Below are positions 24,833 to 37,157 of a DNA stretch of 64,000 bases, piece after piece. A program made the translations under genes and the position numbers. The DNA is taken from assembly GCA_030998015.1 (NCBI GenBank), contig JARWMV010000236.1, forward strand, positions 930,001 through 994,000. Reading direction: 5' to 3'. This DNA comes from Ceratorhiza oryzae-sativae (Eukaryota; Basidiomycota; Agaricomycetes; Cantharellales; Ceratobasidiaceae). The stretch's first letter is position 1. Every line of letters starts with the position of its first letter. Under the pieces are notes generated by a model that was given only the letters and a program-made list of their open reading frames with translations, was not told where the DNA came from and ran no database searches.

Positions 24833-27656
24833 CTATGCGTTCTTCCCGGCATCCTCCTTCAGGCTTACGATCCGATTCAACACCAGCCGGTCACCCTCCC
24901 GACGACCGGGCGGAGTGTCAGCCCCCTCCTTGAAACACGCGGCCTGCGCGTCCTTGTCCAGGGCGAAATATGCAACCCGCAAGCCCTGGAACCGCACCAC
25001 CTCGTTTCCGACTAGTTGCTCCGCCGTCGGCATCGGCGTGTCGTCGTGTGATGCCGCGCCCGACCCGACGCCCTCCCCCACAGATTCCTCCTTGAGTGCC
25101 TTTTCCGTCCTCGCTTTGCTCTCCGCGAGCGCATCCGACATGGCCTTTTTCGCAAACGGCCAAAATCCGATTTCAACCATCGCGCCCTTGATCGTGTCCA
25201 AACTGTGCGGGTTGACGTCCGCCAAAAAGTCGTCGGTCGCCGCTGGGTTGTCACTCTTGAATAACGAATGGAATATCCGTGTTTCGTCGACGACCACAGG
25301 ACTGCCCGAGGGCGCATGCTCCGCGACCCACTGGATCCATGCCTTGGGCTTTGGCACCGGTTTCCCGTCAGAGCCGTCCTCGAGCTTGCAGACCAGCTCC
25401 GTCACGGCGCCCGTCGAATCTGTCTTGTATGACAAGCATGTGATCGGGTGCGGCGCCTGGAATAAGCCCACCGTCTTGTTGGGAGCGAGCCGGAAGTAGT
25501 CTTTCGAGTCTTCCGTCCGAAAGTCGTCCGCGTCAATATACACGTGTTTGGTGAACGGGATACGACTCGAACCGAGCGACGCAACCTTGGGATGCAGTGG
25601 CTTTTCGACGAATAGCACATAGTCCTCGGCCAAGTTCTCGATCGTCACTTTGAGCGGGCGCAGGACCATGAGCAGTCGAGGCACGGTGTTCTCGAGGTAC
25701 TGCCGCACAGTCTGTTCAAACTTGTTCAGTTCAATGTTCGTATTCGCCGTCGAGACTCCTAGGTTTCCGACAAATGACAAGATTGCGCCTGGTGGCACAC
25801 CTCGCCTTCGAAGCGCTACCAGAGTATACAGCCGAGGGTCATCCCATCCACTGACATACCCCTTGGTAACAAGCTTGAGCAGCTTTCGCTTGGACATGAC
25901 TGTACCCTGCAAATTCAGTCGCCCGTATTCGGACTGGCGAGGCTTGTACACCTCGACGGCATCACACAGCCATTCATACGATACACGCGACAAGATGAAC
26001 TCGACCGTACAGAGCGAATGACTAAATAGTGACCAGCGTCAATCTCAGATAAGCAGGTGAGCAGAGCCAACTCACGAGATGTTCTCAAAGCTATCCACCA
26101 AGCAGTGTGTAAAGTCATAGGTGGGGTATATGCACCACTGGGATCCGGTCCGATGATGGGGCGTCGTGAGTATGCGGTACGCAATGAGGTCCCACATCTG
26201 AGGGTTCCCATCCTCCAAATCCTGCTTCATCCGCAAGATCGCTTCACCAGGTTTGTATAGGCCGTTCTTCATCTTGTCAAATTCGGCCAACGACTCGGCG
26301 ATGGGGCGCGTTCTATGCACACACGCCTTGCGCGGCCCTCTCTCTTCGCCGCCCCGATCAGCCTTGATTTTTTCGGCTGTCTCGGTGCATTAGTGGGTGT
26401 TGTGAATGTATTGGGGCCACACATCATACCTGTGCAATGGCATACGTAGGCCCCATCTTTCTGGATAAGTTTGACCGCAAGATCATAGAGTTCCTGGAAG
26501 TAGTCGCTCGAATATGTGATCTTGTAGGGTTCGTACCCCAGCCATCGTACAGTCTCCAAAATGCTTTCGAAATAAATCGCCTCCTCCGCCTCGGGGTTTG
26601 TGTCATCATATCGCAAGTAGCATTTCCCGTTATGATACGCCGCATAGCCGAAATTAACAAAGATCGCCTTGGAATGACCGATATGCAAAAACCCGTTCGG
26701 CTCCGGCGGGAAACGTGTAAACACATTGCCATGTGTGACTGCCAAATGCTGTTCACGCAGCTTTGGGTTGATCTGGGGGTTTTCGCCTGGTTTGTGTAAT
26801 GCTTTCAGGAATCCTTCCTCAAACACGACTCGCTCCGGCGCAGCAAGTGTCGGCTCCGGTTTGGCAGCACTTGTCGAGGCGGCGGCGGCGGGTTTCTTTG
26901 GTTCCTTCCCAGCCTGAAGTGGTTCAAACGGCTGGTTCATACGAGATACGGGATCTGAGCGATAGGACGTACCTTGGCTTTCGCCTCCTCCTTAGTCCCG
27001 AACGCATCCGTAAAAGCCTTCTCCACAGCGTTCTTGACATCCAACGGACTGGCCCAGCGGAGATCGCTCGACTTGAGATCACCAATTGCTCCACTCAGCG
27101 CCGACCAGCCCGCGGGAGCCTTGGCAGTCATATATTCGGTCACGCGAGACGCAATATCACTCAATGATAGCTCGATCCCTACACATACCACACAAGTGAG
27201 ATCGCGAGCCGAGCAACACCACGTTATACGTACCCACTCCGCACTCTTTGTTGAATTCCGCTCATCTACAGGCGCAGGGTGCGTGCTCAGGTACTTTAGA
27301 GCGGCTACCCTAACCCCGTTTAGCTTTCGTGTTCCCTAATCGAATGCAAACACGTTTGACTCACCAGAGAGTTGCTCCGGCGACTTTACTCTGCGGTCTA
27401 CAATCGCATCGATCAAGTATCCCTTCTCCGCCGCTCCGAGTTTCGCGCCCTGGGTCGCAACCCCCTGGATGGAGAGCGCCTGCTTCTCGTCTAGGTTCTT
27501 CGTGTTTAGATCGTGCGTCTGGATGATTTCTTTAAGAACGGGTGCGGACTTGGAGCGAGCTGCTTCTGTCGCCTTGGGGGGCGAGAATCCAATAGACTGG
27601 AAGAGCGATATCAGCTCGGCGACGGCTGGATCGTTTAGATCGAATTTCGGAGGCAT
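24833..27656 (-). CDS. GLN4: Cytosolic glutaminyl-tRNA synthetase
   Basis: Class I aminoacyl-tRNA synthetase charging tRNA-Gln. Exons 27656-27365, 27304-27234, 27178-26973, 26913-26430, 26376-26076 and 26021-24833. The N-terminal tRNA-binding domain ([15 protein letters not shown]...) is followed by a Lys/Ala/Pro hinge. The Rossmann catalytic domain carries [16 protein letters not shown] (HIGH motif), the YDDTNPE segment, and [11 protein letters not shown] (KMSKS equivalent). The C-terminal beta-barrel domain runs to GKNA. Exons total 2543 bp, one short of a multiple of three. Exon 2 shifts from a frame reading [14 protein letters not shown] to one reading EFNKECGVG, so a base appears missing near 27257-27262. 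With it the protein is 847 aa, as expected for fungal GlnRS. Essential and conserved, so the shift is probably an assembly error. Confidence 0.93.
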
Positions 27657-28152
27657 GGTGGTTCAAATGTTCACAAAGTAAAATCTATCGCTTGCTGGAT
27701 GGAATAAGGTCTTGTTTATATTTTATATGTGCTGGCTGCACAGAGTTGCTGTGGACGACAGTGTAATGAGTCAAGTACTAGTCAAGACCTTGTCGCTGGA
27801 TGATGCGAGCAGGGCGATCATCAAGGGTCTACTTGGCGCTTCGTATCACAGCCACGTGATAGCCACGAACAAGTTGCTGTCTTTGGGTGAGCTGCAAATG
27901 CGGTCAACAAACGAGGCTGGCGCGTCGGCCATATTGCGTTATTCCGACCCGACGTGAAGAATAGAGCGTAGCGCTATTCAAATAGGAATGGGGTGTGAGC
28001 TTCAGAACCCTTTGCTCTATATCGAGACATGTATCTTGAGCTTCATGTCATAGGTATGACAAATACGGACTGGTCAACTGAGCGGCTTGAGCAGAGCGTT
28101 GTGTCCCCGTTCCTCTCATCCCCCTCTGTCTGTGAACTGCCCAACATCAGGC
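27657..28152. promoter_or_regulatory. Divergent intergenic region, GlnRS / P450
   Basis: Nearly 500 bp between divergent start codons, presumably both promoters. CACGTG at 27853-27858. No gene seen. Confidence 0.4.
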
Positions 28153-30424
28153 ATGAACGAGGACCTCCGAGTCTCAGACTACGTTGTGGGCGGGCTATTC
28201 TTTGTGGGTCTACTCGTCTATGCAACATGCTTCTGGAACTGGCCAGGAAGTCGCCGCTCAGATATGCCGCCAGGTAAACACCCCAATTCACAACTGCGCC
28301 GACATGTATCCCACACTCATGAATCATCTGCACTAGGCCCACCCACGTTACCGATACTTGGGAATCTTTTGGCTATGAAGCCAGTCAATGTATACGCTCA
28401 GTGAGCCTAATTCCTGTGTACGAGCACCCCTGTTTCATTTGCAGCCTCCAGGCTCCGACAGTTAAACGAAAAGTACGGTCCAATCGCCTCGTTGAAAGTA
28501 GGGTCGGGCAACGTTATCGTAATTGGGGGTGACGGATCGCTCGTCGCCCGGCTTTTAGACAAACGAGGCGCAATTTACTCGGGCAGGCCGCTTCAGGTCG
28601 CAACTGAGATCGCGGCTAAGGGCGACTTTCTATTGCAAGTAGAGATCAATTTGACCTTGTTTAGTACTAAGGGGGGATTTGACGTGTAGATTTCAACAAG
28701 ACACGGATGTCTGGAAAGCTTCGAGAAAGCAGATGGTACAACACTATGGACCGGGTCCCTCAAGAACTGAGCACTTTCGTGTTCAAGAAGCTGAAAGTAT
28801 TCAGTTGCTTTATGATTTTATGCACAAGCCAGAGGGTTACATGCAGCATCCAATGCGATACACAACGAGTATAATCACTTGTCTAAGTATGTGGCGCGTA
28901 CGCACCCAACCCATAACAACGGCCCCTAACCTGCGTTGCTAGACTATGGGATCCGGTGCGAAGAATATGATGATCCAGCAGTCCATAATGTCGAGGATAT
29001 CGTAGGTCGTTTATGTGAACTCTTCACACCGGGGGCGAAGCCTCCTGTAGAGGATCTGCCATGGCTGGGGTGAGCGGCGATGATGTTCATACGCCCTAAA
29101 CGGGCAAGACTAAGGGGTACGTGTGTTTAGGTACCTCCCAAACGTTACGTCGCCGTGGAAAGCAAAAGCAAAGCACGTCGGTCGTGTGATGGAGACACTG
29201 TACGAAGGTAATTCTTACGTTATTCAACCCATCCATGGAATGCTCAGAGACTCTTCCCAGATCTTGCCGAGATTGCTTGGGATCGAGGCGTTAGCGGACA
29301 GAACACCAACACATTGGCCTACAAATTCCGACGCAACGAATATGCTACCAAATTGACGCGCCGCCAACAAGCATTTGCGTGTGGGATCGCACTTGAAGGA
29401 GGCTCTGATATTGTGAGTGCACTTTTTGTTGGTCAACATGAGTCTGTTCACAAAATGGATTCTCAAGGTCGCCGGAGCAATCTTGAGCTGTATCTTGGCG
29501 TGCGTATATTGGTAGACTGTTTCGAGGACGCATACATCCACTCACGCCCTCGGCAGATTGGTACACGACCCAGCCAGTCAAGGGCGAGCGCATGAAGAAA
29601 TCGATAGCATATACGACGAAGGCACATTGCCTATGTGGGCTAACGAGCAATCCATGCCATTTACACGCGCGGGTAGGTATCGTCATCAAACCATGTCTAG
29701 CTAAACTCCGATCTTCCTCTAGTGGTCAAAGAAATATTACGGTGGCGACCACCAGAACCGATTGGTATCCCTCATAGGCTAGAGGAAGGTAAGCGTGTGG
29801 CCGTGTCACGTTTTGGTTGCCATAGTTTAAAACACAATTTTAGACGACTCCTACGACGGATATTTTCTCCCAAAGGGCTCGACTGGTAAGCCTCAGAGCC
29901 CTACCGTTTCGTTTCGAGCTAAAGGGAACCACATACAGTCATATGCAACATATGGGCTATCCACTCCAATTCGGAGCGATATGAAGACCCAGAAACATTC
30001 AAACCAGAACGTTTTCTCGCACAAAATGTCAGCTGCCGAGTCCATTGCACAGGGCGACCCGTTCAAGCGAGACCACTTTGCATTTGGAGCAGGCAAGTCA
30101 TTAGTACCTTGTATCGCAGAATCTAACGAGTTCTATACAGGCCGGCGATCTTGTCCAGGGGTTCAAATGGCCGAACAAGGCATCTTTATTGCGCTTTCGA
30201 GGCTATTGTGGGCGTTTGAGTTTTCCGCGCCTCCAAGCGTAACGGTGAATGTTGACCAGAGCGCCTGGATGGGAGAAACAGTGCGACACCCGAAAAAATT
30301 TCCGCTCGTTATCAAGTTGCGGTCAGCTCGACGGGGAGAGACGATTGACCAAGAAATGGCAACCATAAAGGAAGATGTGTACTCGCAATATGGCGTGTAT
30401 AAGAACCCGGCTGTCAGTAGATAA
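28153..30424 (+). CDS. Cytochrome P450 monooxygenase (copy 3)
   Basis: Related to the P450 at 10578-12837, with the same thirteen-exon plan: 28153-28273, 28337-28400, 28452-28634, 28690-28886, 28943-29069, 29131-29207, 29261-29412, 29468-29499, 29557-29672, 29723-29788, 29844-29885, 29939-30092, 30141-30424. Membrane anchor (FFVGLLVYATCFWNWPGSRR), hinge GPPTLPILGN, I-helix LEGGSDI, ExxR KEILRWRPPEP, and haem loop FGAGRRSCPG. Introns 28635-28689 (GCAAGT) and 30093-30140 (GCAAGT) are GC-AG. The second is 48 nt without a stop and lies within the haem loop. Exon 12 is two bases shorter than in copy 1 and changes frame between ERFLAQ and MSAAESIAQGD (about 30016-30030), so a small deletion is present, either an error or real damage. 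Otherwise the gene looks functional (about 538 aa). Confidence 0.85.
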
Positions 30425-30545
30425 CATCGGGAGCGATTGTGTCCTAAATAATTCTACAAAGTTTGTTCTAATCGTTGCATATGGGTTTAATATGTGCACA
30501 AAAAACGAGGGTGTCTTACGAACCCGGTATATGCGAGTATGACTC

Positions 30546-32183
30546 TCAAAACAATACCACTGAAAGAACATCGCCGACCTCGCTCGCCTCGCACACCAGT
30601 CCATCGAACGCATAGAGATGCGTTGTGGCGTTGGGTAAAGTAAGAAGTTCATGATGAGGCAGGTCCGCGGTTCGTTCAAGTTGCATCGACGGTTGAGGCG
30701 AATGTCGGGTGCCGAGCTTAGCTGGCTCTTGAGTATGTCGATCTGCCGATCCCAGCATCGGTCAGACCACCATCGAGAACGTGGACTAGAATGACGTACC
30801 GAATCATCAAACGCGATTGTATCCTCACTCGCATCGGGTCCGGACGGTTGGACCTCAAACGACACACGTGGTTGCACGGGCTCCGGCATGCCCTCGGTCT
30901 TTTTCTTCTTCTTCTTGCCCGAAGACCGAACTGATGATGTATCAGAGTCTCGCGATGGCGTCGGTGACGGCGAGAGTCTAATTTCGGGTGTACGAACAGC
31001 CAGGCTGGTATCCTTCGGACCAAGGGCGATCTCCCAGGGACACCGCTTGTACCGCTGAAATAGTGGGGTACCCGGCTTGGTGCAAGTTATAAGAATATAT
31101 TTAGTCTCTGATCTAAACTGACTTACCACATTCGTATGAAGAATGATCTTGCGTACTCGATGGGTCTTGCCCGAAATGAGAAAGTCGAGGCCGTGCTGAA
31201 AGTAGTTGTAGAAATCTAGGGACGTGAACGTTGAGTCGTCTTGGGATGAAGGTGAACTTACAGCTTTCTTCGTCATCCTTGGCCGTTGCGTGTATTGCCA
31301 TTCTATCGTCCTCTGAATAATCGACTCAGTCAAGCGCAGGGTAGCCATGTTGGACAAAATCACCCTTGTAATGAGTCAATATGGGTGGCCCTAGCTCAAC
31401 TGTGAGATCTTCTGCGGTAGTTACTCCAATTTGGACGTAAATAGGTTCCGCTTCCACCTCTGGAGTGTAGAAGTGAAGGTAAACACCATCGTGTATCTAC
31501 AACATCGTGCTAAATGTCCACCTCATCAACAAGGAGGATAGTATCGAATAGTGCTTACCCTAATCACTGCCTTCTTGACATCTCCATACATGACCGGAGT
31601 GGGTGCAAGCTCGTTCAAATTGCTGTCTTTCGCCCCATCCTCGTCTTCCCGTTGTGTGACCACGACTCGTTTAACCTCGAGGTTCCCTTCTCCGTTGTTC
31701 GTGGCGTTGCTGGTAGTACTAGCCCCAGGGATATCCTCGTCAAACGAAAACCACACGCCGGGATACCTCATTCGCTCGCCCTTGTACGTCGGGCCCATCG
31801 TACGTTGCACATCCGTTCGACGAAGAACGACGTCTGGCCCAGCTAGCACCTCATTCTTGTAGCTTATCACAACCGGAGGATGGAAATTCGCGTTCCGCAG
31901 AAGCGAGAGCGAAATAGTCTTGAGTCGTTGTGTCTGAGGAGTAAACAAAAGATCGAGGTGTGGGCGAAGGTGAAGGATGATCGGCGAGATGGCGGGCTGA
32001 GCGGTGTCAAACTTGACCGAAACAGAGGGGAATAGAGGGGGTGACGGTCGACGAAGGAAAGCGAGGACGTCAAAGAGCGAGGACCCTACAGGTTGTTGAG
32101 TCCCGAGTTGAACGCAACGGGAAGACCCACTCACCGATCTCAAACGGCCCAAGTCCAGAGCCTGGGCGAAGCTCAAGATCCAT
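30546..32183 (-). CDS. PHAF1/UPF0183 family protein
   Basis: Homologue of the UPF0183 family (human C16orf70/PHAF1, linked to phagophore/autophagy membranes). Start at 32183 (MDLELRPGSGLGPFEIG); an ATG four codons upstream is also possible. Seven or so exons follow. The first joined region reads SSLFDVLAFLRRPS...ILHLRPHLDLLFTPQTQRLKTI, then KAVIR-IHDGVYLHFYTPEVE, EDDRMAIHATAKDDEES, and the family core YFYNYFQHGLDFLISGKTHRVRKIILHTN followed by PGTPLFQRYKRCPWEI. A Ser/Lys-rich insert precedes the C-terminus. The last exon ends THLYAFDGLVCEASEVGDVLSVVLF, matching the usual end of the family. The final junction (about 30710-30785) is uncertain: either an acceptor AAG near 30719 or one missing base is required. 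Function in fungi is inferred only from the family. Confidence 0.82.
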
Positions 32184-34371
32184 GGTGTTGACCATGGTGG
32201 TTGTGGTGTGTGGGAGATCGAGTAGTGGCTCTGCGGGGTGGTCGTGTGGATGATCGAGTGGCAACTCTAGCCTCAGCCCTGGTGGCTTAAGTCAAGCTCG
32301 AGTAAGCAAGATTGAATCGAAGAACAGCAGTCTTGGCAAGCAGCTCAAAAAAGATTCTATGCCTCAGAGGCTCGTGGTAACACTATAATTCACTTGTGTT
32401 TTTCCTGGGTCTATCCAGGTTGGATCCTTTGGATAGTGGTGGACTGTTCTGATCCGCGGCAAAGAGTTGCCCATCCTGAACTTGTCGTTTTTGGTAGGAG
32501 AATTGGCCCAATTTCAAATGGTTCTGTTTCCTCCTTCAAGCGCGCCCACCGGCGCACAATATGCTCTCGCTCACTACCACAAAATATTTCAGATAAATAG
32601 TAGACATAATTTGCGTCGGCCGCGGGCATCACGTCTTTCGGCATTATCAATTTGACAGTTTAGTTCGAATAAATGCCGAGTGTGCAGGGTTGAAAACGGA
32701 CAATGAGGGTTGGCGTCAACCGGCTTCGCTATGGAGCTTCGAAGAATCACATATGCAGAGCTACAAGGCTTCAAGTATGAGGTTTAAAGATGGCCAAACC
32801 CCCTATTTTCCATTCAACAAACAGTCAAGTTCAATCACAGTGTAGTAAGTGGCTTAATGAACTGGTATCGCTGAGGATATTTTAGAGAAGAATGAACTAT
32901 AAAAAGGGCGGGCCATTTTAGGGCGCTTTTATAGATGTTAGCGAACAGAAGTAGCAAGCAGGGCGGGAAAGAAAGCAAGAAGCTCACAGTCGTTAGGATC
33001 AGACAGAGAAGAATATCGCACCGAGGGCGGAAAGGCAGCACAGAGCCCAGTGGCTTCGAGCCATGCAACATCCTATGCGCCATACAGAGGATTACCTCGA
33101 CACAGTCCCTGTGGGTGAGCAGCCGATGTCCCTAACTCGCGCGGACGCCGTAGCGCCAGGACCAAGCGCTCAACCCGGCGGACACACGTGCTTCTCGAGG
33201 GTTTAACGAAGCTGACCGCTCATGAGGGAGGGAGTCTACAAGCAGAGAAAGAATGGTAAGACATGGAAGATAGGGGCAGTCAGGAGATCAGCCTGCCTCC
33301 TCGCCGGTCGCTGGCTGCTAAGATGTCCACGAGGATTAGGTGCTGGATAACCAGACACTGGACCGCGCTAGAATGAGAGTCGTGCGTCTAAGACTTGGAT
33401 AGTTATTAATGGTAGTCAGCGTCAAGTTTGTAGCACAAGAGAGGGGCATACGCATGTAGGGTGACTCGTGGTCGGCAATGTGCATATAGGCAAGAGGTAG
33501 AGAGTAGCGCCGTGAGCACTAGAGGTGAGAGGTGGGTATGCGTGTGGGCAGTGGTGGTTGACAATAAGTTGCTGGGTGGGGTGGGCCATTATATACCTCC
33601 CAAGGTCCATGTAGAGCCAAGCAGAAGCACATAGTGGGCTCACGTGAGTGCGGCCAAGTACCCAGCAGCGAGTCCAGGCCATCTAGTCTGGACTTGGCTT
33701 GTGTTCTATATCTACCTAATACTGTTACAGTTTATCTGAGAATTATGATGAACAAACTTGATATGTATGTACCCATTCACGGCGCTTTCATACCAGTGGG
33801 TACATCTTAACGATAGACACATCCCAAGGCCTGTATTCAAACGCATATATGCGAATCAAGAGCCTCATACTAATCCCGGTGTTTGGTCAAACCTTTCCCC
33901 CGAACTTCTTTGGTAACAGGGAGCTAATCACCCGCGATCTAGCCATCCACCATGTGTGTCGCATTTATACCAACACCTCGCTAATGAGCCTCATTATGAT
34001 AAAATGCTAGTTGCTCGAGAGCATTTCAAGTCACGTCTGAAATTCCGGCTCGAGTAGAGGTGGGGGCGGGGTCAAAAGGACTTGGGCGGGCGCTTTGGTG
34101 AACCGAAACGGATGGGCCAATTACAAGCCAAAACGGCTGTTGGACTGGATTGAATCGACGCGCTGGATCGCGTCGGATAGCTGGCATGATTCAGCAGGAC
34201 CGGGCTCGGGCAGCGCCGCGTGTGGCTGAGAGATCGGTCTCAGGGTCCAGTCCCCGCAATTTGCGTCCCGATTGCAGGTGTGTTACGCGTCATCGGTGCG
34301 GCAGCCATCCTCCCGGCCGTCGATATGAGCTGGCCTTGACATGCTCTGCCCCACCACCCCCCGTCTGCACC
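32184..34371. other. 2.2 kb gene-poor region
   Basis: The largest stretch without a supported gene, between two divergent genes. Open frames are short, lack splice-consistent partners and show no recognisable domain. No transposon ends, long repeats or tRNA were found. It includes a CACGTG at 33641-33646. It may contain a long non-coding transcript or decayed sequence, but nothing can be shown. Confidence 0.4.
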
Positions 34372-36867
34372 ATGCTCAGCTCGGCCGCCTATCCCTCCAG
34401 ACGCCAATGGCCTCGGCTCGGTCGGTCCTACGCAACAGCCGTCGCAGCCCGCCGGCCCTTGCCTCGAATCGCAAGGCTTGGGATCGCGGCGGGCACTCTG
34501 GGCACCGCTGGGTACTACTACGACAAAGAGTATCAGTCTAGCGCACTACGGTGAGCACACTTGCTCTTGCCCCGTGGGTTGCTGTGCCAAGCGAGATCCC
34601 AGGCGGTCGTTGAGAACATTATGGATGGGGTAGGTTCCGAGTCGTGCTGCTTCGAATCCCAGCTCACCCTTGAATCCCAGCGCTGTCGTCACAATAGACT
34701 GTGAGTAGGAGGGACACTGCCGCGACCTATGCGCTTAGGTCGTATGCACAGATAAATGGAATTTCAATCCAGAAAACTCGGCCGGAATCGATACGCTACA
34801 CGAACGAGTCGCCAAACGACTCCACGATTGCATCATAACGAATGCGTAAGTGATAGTCACCTAGTACAACGCTTGGCTAATCCTGCTCCAAGCGGCCTAT
34901 ATATCAAACTTGGCCAAGCTATCGGGCTCCAAGCGGCATTCCTTCCCGCTCCGTGTGCGTAACTACTGATTATTCTACATGACTACCTTTATTCTGAGCT
35001 TCTGGGATCGCTAGACCGAGAAGCTTTCAACAGTATCTTTGACCAAGCGCCGACCGAGGATTTCGAGATAGTCAAAAAGGTGCATTTACTTCAAGTTTTG
35101 ATGTGGGATTTAGCTAACCTGGCCGCCAAATAGACTGTCGAGTCTTCGTTGGGTGCACCAATAGAGGATCTGTTTGAATACTTTGATACAAATCCTATTG
35201 CCTCTGCCTCGATCGCACAAGTCCATCGGGCTAGATACAACGGGAAGGAGGTTGCTGTCAAAGTACAGAAATCGGCTATACAGCAGCAGGTGTGTCGGTC
35301 AACATGATCTCAGGATGGCTCTTTAATCCCCATCGCCTATTAGCTCGAATGGGACTTGTGGTCATATAGGACGCTGTTGAAGATGGCCGAGAGATTCTTC
35401 GACATGCCAATTGCATTTATAGGAAAATGTGGGCTACTTCTGCATTAGCCCGTGATTCAATATTGACCCTCGGGATAAACAGATGTTACAGAACAAATGA
35501 GGCATGAAACGGACTTTATACGAGAAGCAAACAATGCTACACGGGCGGCTGCCGACATCGAGAGCGAACCAAGACTCCGCGAGCGAGTGACCGTGCCCCA
35601 GGTACACTGGGATCGGACTGGGGATAGGGTTATGACGGCCGATTGGTATTTTGCAACTCTTCCCGGTTCCGCCATCTTATCTGAAGAGGTTCCATAGGAT
35701 CGGTGGTGCGTGTCGCATAACGGATGGCGCAACCCAACGCAAGTGGGGCTTTGATCCGAAAATCGCGATGGATACTTTATTGGACGTGGTCGGCGCTCAG
35801 GTGTTTGTTTTTGGATTTTTGCATGCGGATCCTCATCCGGGAAATGGTCGGTGCCATTATTCGGCCTTGTTTGGCCGTTTGTCTGACGGGGTATATGCTT
35901 TCAGTGCTAGTTCGGCCGAACCCGCAAAATCCGAAGATCCCGCAGGTTGTGCTGCTTGACCATGGATGTAAGCGAGGGTTTCGCGTGTAGTTTGGATACT
36001 TATTATGGATTTCTAGTATATGTCACTCTTTCGGAAAGGTTCAAGCGTGAATATGCTACGCTATGGAGAAGCTTGTTTGTTGGGGACTTGGAAGAGGTTG
36101 AGGTGTGTTTTTTTTTGTTAGCATCACCAAGGGCAAGTGATCTTAGTTTTTCCGTAGCACATAGCATCGCTGTGGGGTATCCGCCAGGGCAATGCAAACA
36201 TCTTTGCTAGCAGCATTTTACTTCGACCGCATCGAATTCGAAAGCCCGAACCAAAGGACGAGGACGAAGAGGAGAAATCGATGGACAGCTATGCGCAACA
36301 GGCGTACGTAGTACTAATTTGCCTGAAACGTCGCTCATTTCATACGCATATAGTGCACTCAAAGAAAAGTTTAGAACCATCTTGGAGTTCCAGGATCTCA
36401 TACCTCGAGTACGTCGACGAGGCTCTTATCTAGGGTTATACTAACGATTACGCACAGGAACTGATCTTTGTCGGGCGTGCACAAAGGATGCTGCAAGCCA
36501 ACAACCAGTCTCTCGGTAGCCCATCCAACAGACTCAACATCACTGCCAAGTGGGGGGAAGTAGGCTATGCTCAAGCTGTCCCGCCTATGTCTTCTGGACT
36601 CTCAAACACGTTCCACTCGCTCTTATCGCTCATCGTGTTCCGCCTCGCGCTGTCGGTTGTAGATCTGGGGTTCCTTGTGACTCGCGTTCGGCAGTGGTGG
36701 TACGGCCCCTCATGGGGATTCGAAGACGTATTAGACAGGCAATTCAAGGAGATGGCACGAACTGAGCTTGGGGTCGAGATTGGAGACGACGGTGAGTGGA
36801 ACTCGCGCGGCCTTGGTTTACGTGTTGTGTACTGATCGTATCAAACGCGCCAGCCTTCAATGGATAA
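34372..36867 (+). CDS. ABC1/ADCK-family atypical kinase, mitochondrial
   Basis: Member of the ABC1/ADCK/UbiB kinase-like family (Coq8/Mcp2 relatives) acting in mitochondrial lipid or coenzyme Q homeostasis. Sixteen exons sum to 1698 bp (565 aa) in frame: 34372-34550, 34603-34629, 34681-34700, 34752-34845, 34893-34954, 35015-35079, 35134-35289, 35344-35428, 35483-35645, 35698-35846, 35905-35967, 36017-36102, 36158-36303, 36354-36408, 36458-36791, 36854-36867. The N-terminus is Arg-rich and lacks acidic residues, fitting a mitochondrial presequence, then a short membrane segment ([15 protein letters not shown]). Family motifs: KLGQAIGLQ (KxGQ), ASIAQVHRA, the Lys of VAVKVQKS, the ExD-like [16 protein letters not shown] and LLDHGLY. 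The lineage without the Coq8 AAAS signature suggests an Mcp2/ADCK1-ADCK5 type rather than Coq8. Exons of 27, 20 and 14 nt are unusual. Confidence 0.88.
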
Positions 36868-37157
36868 ACGCGTGGTGGAGTTTTTCGTAATACTAGCTTA
36901 AATTATTGTATTTTGTAAACAATGAGGCAGCATTCTTGTGATGAACATCCTATCGTAAGCTGCGTCGCGCGTGGATGGCGTGCTCCCCTAGTGGTGATTT
37001 TTTTTGCGAGTTCTCGGGATGAGCAACCGTACGATAATTTACCTGATCAGGGGGATCGCGGCCGATAACACACACGTGATCCTCATCTATAAATTTGCCC
37101 CACCAGACGGCCTGGATGCTCCATCTCTCGCGTTTACCCTCAACCTCCATCGCGAAA
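36868..37157. other. Intergenic, MET6 promoter
   Basis: 290 bp between the ABC1 kinase stop and the MET6 start, both plus strand. Apart from the E-box listed separately nothing is recognised. Confidence 0.4.
37073..37078. promoter_or_regulatory. CACGTG (Cbf1-type) element upstream of MET6
   Basis: CACGTG followed by A, the core bound by yeast Cbf1 at methionine genes, lies 80 bp before the MET6 ATG. The sequence is seen directly; regulation by a Cbf1 orthologue is inference, and the hexamer also occurs elsewhere in the window. Confidence 0.3.

Noticed and set aside
33422..33682. 86-codon minus-strand open frame
   Set aside because: Composition is unlike the neighbouring proteins, with many His/Cys/Pro and no domain or splice sites.
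34640..34670. tRNA T-arm-like sequence CTTCGAATCCC
   Set aside because: No acceptor or anticodon stem can be formed around it; it lies in an intron of the ABC1 kinase gene.
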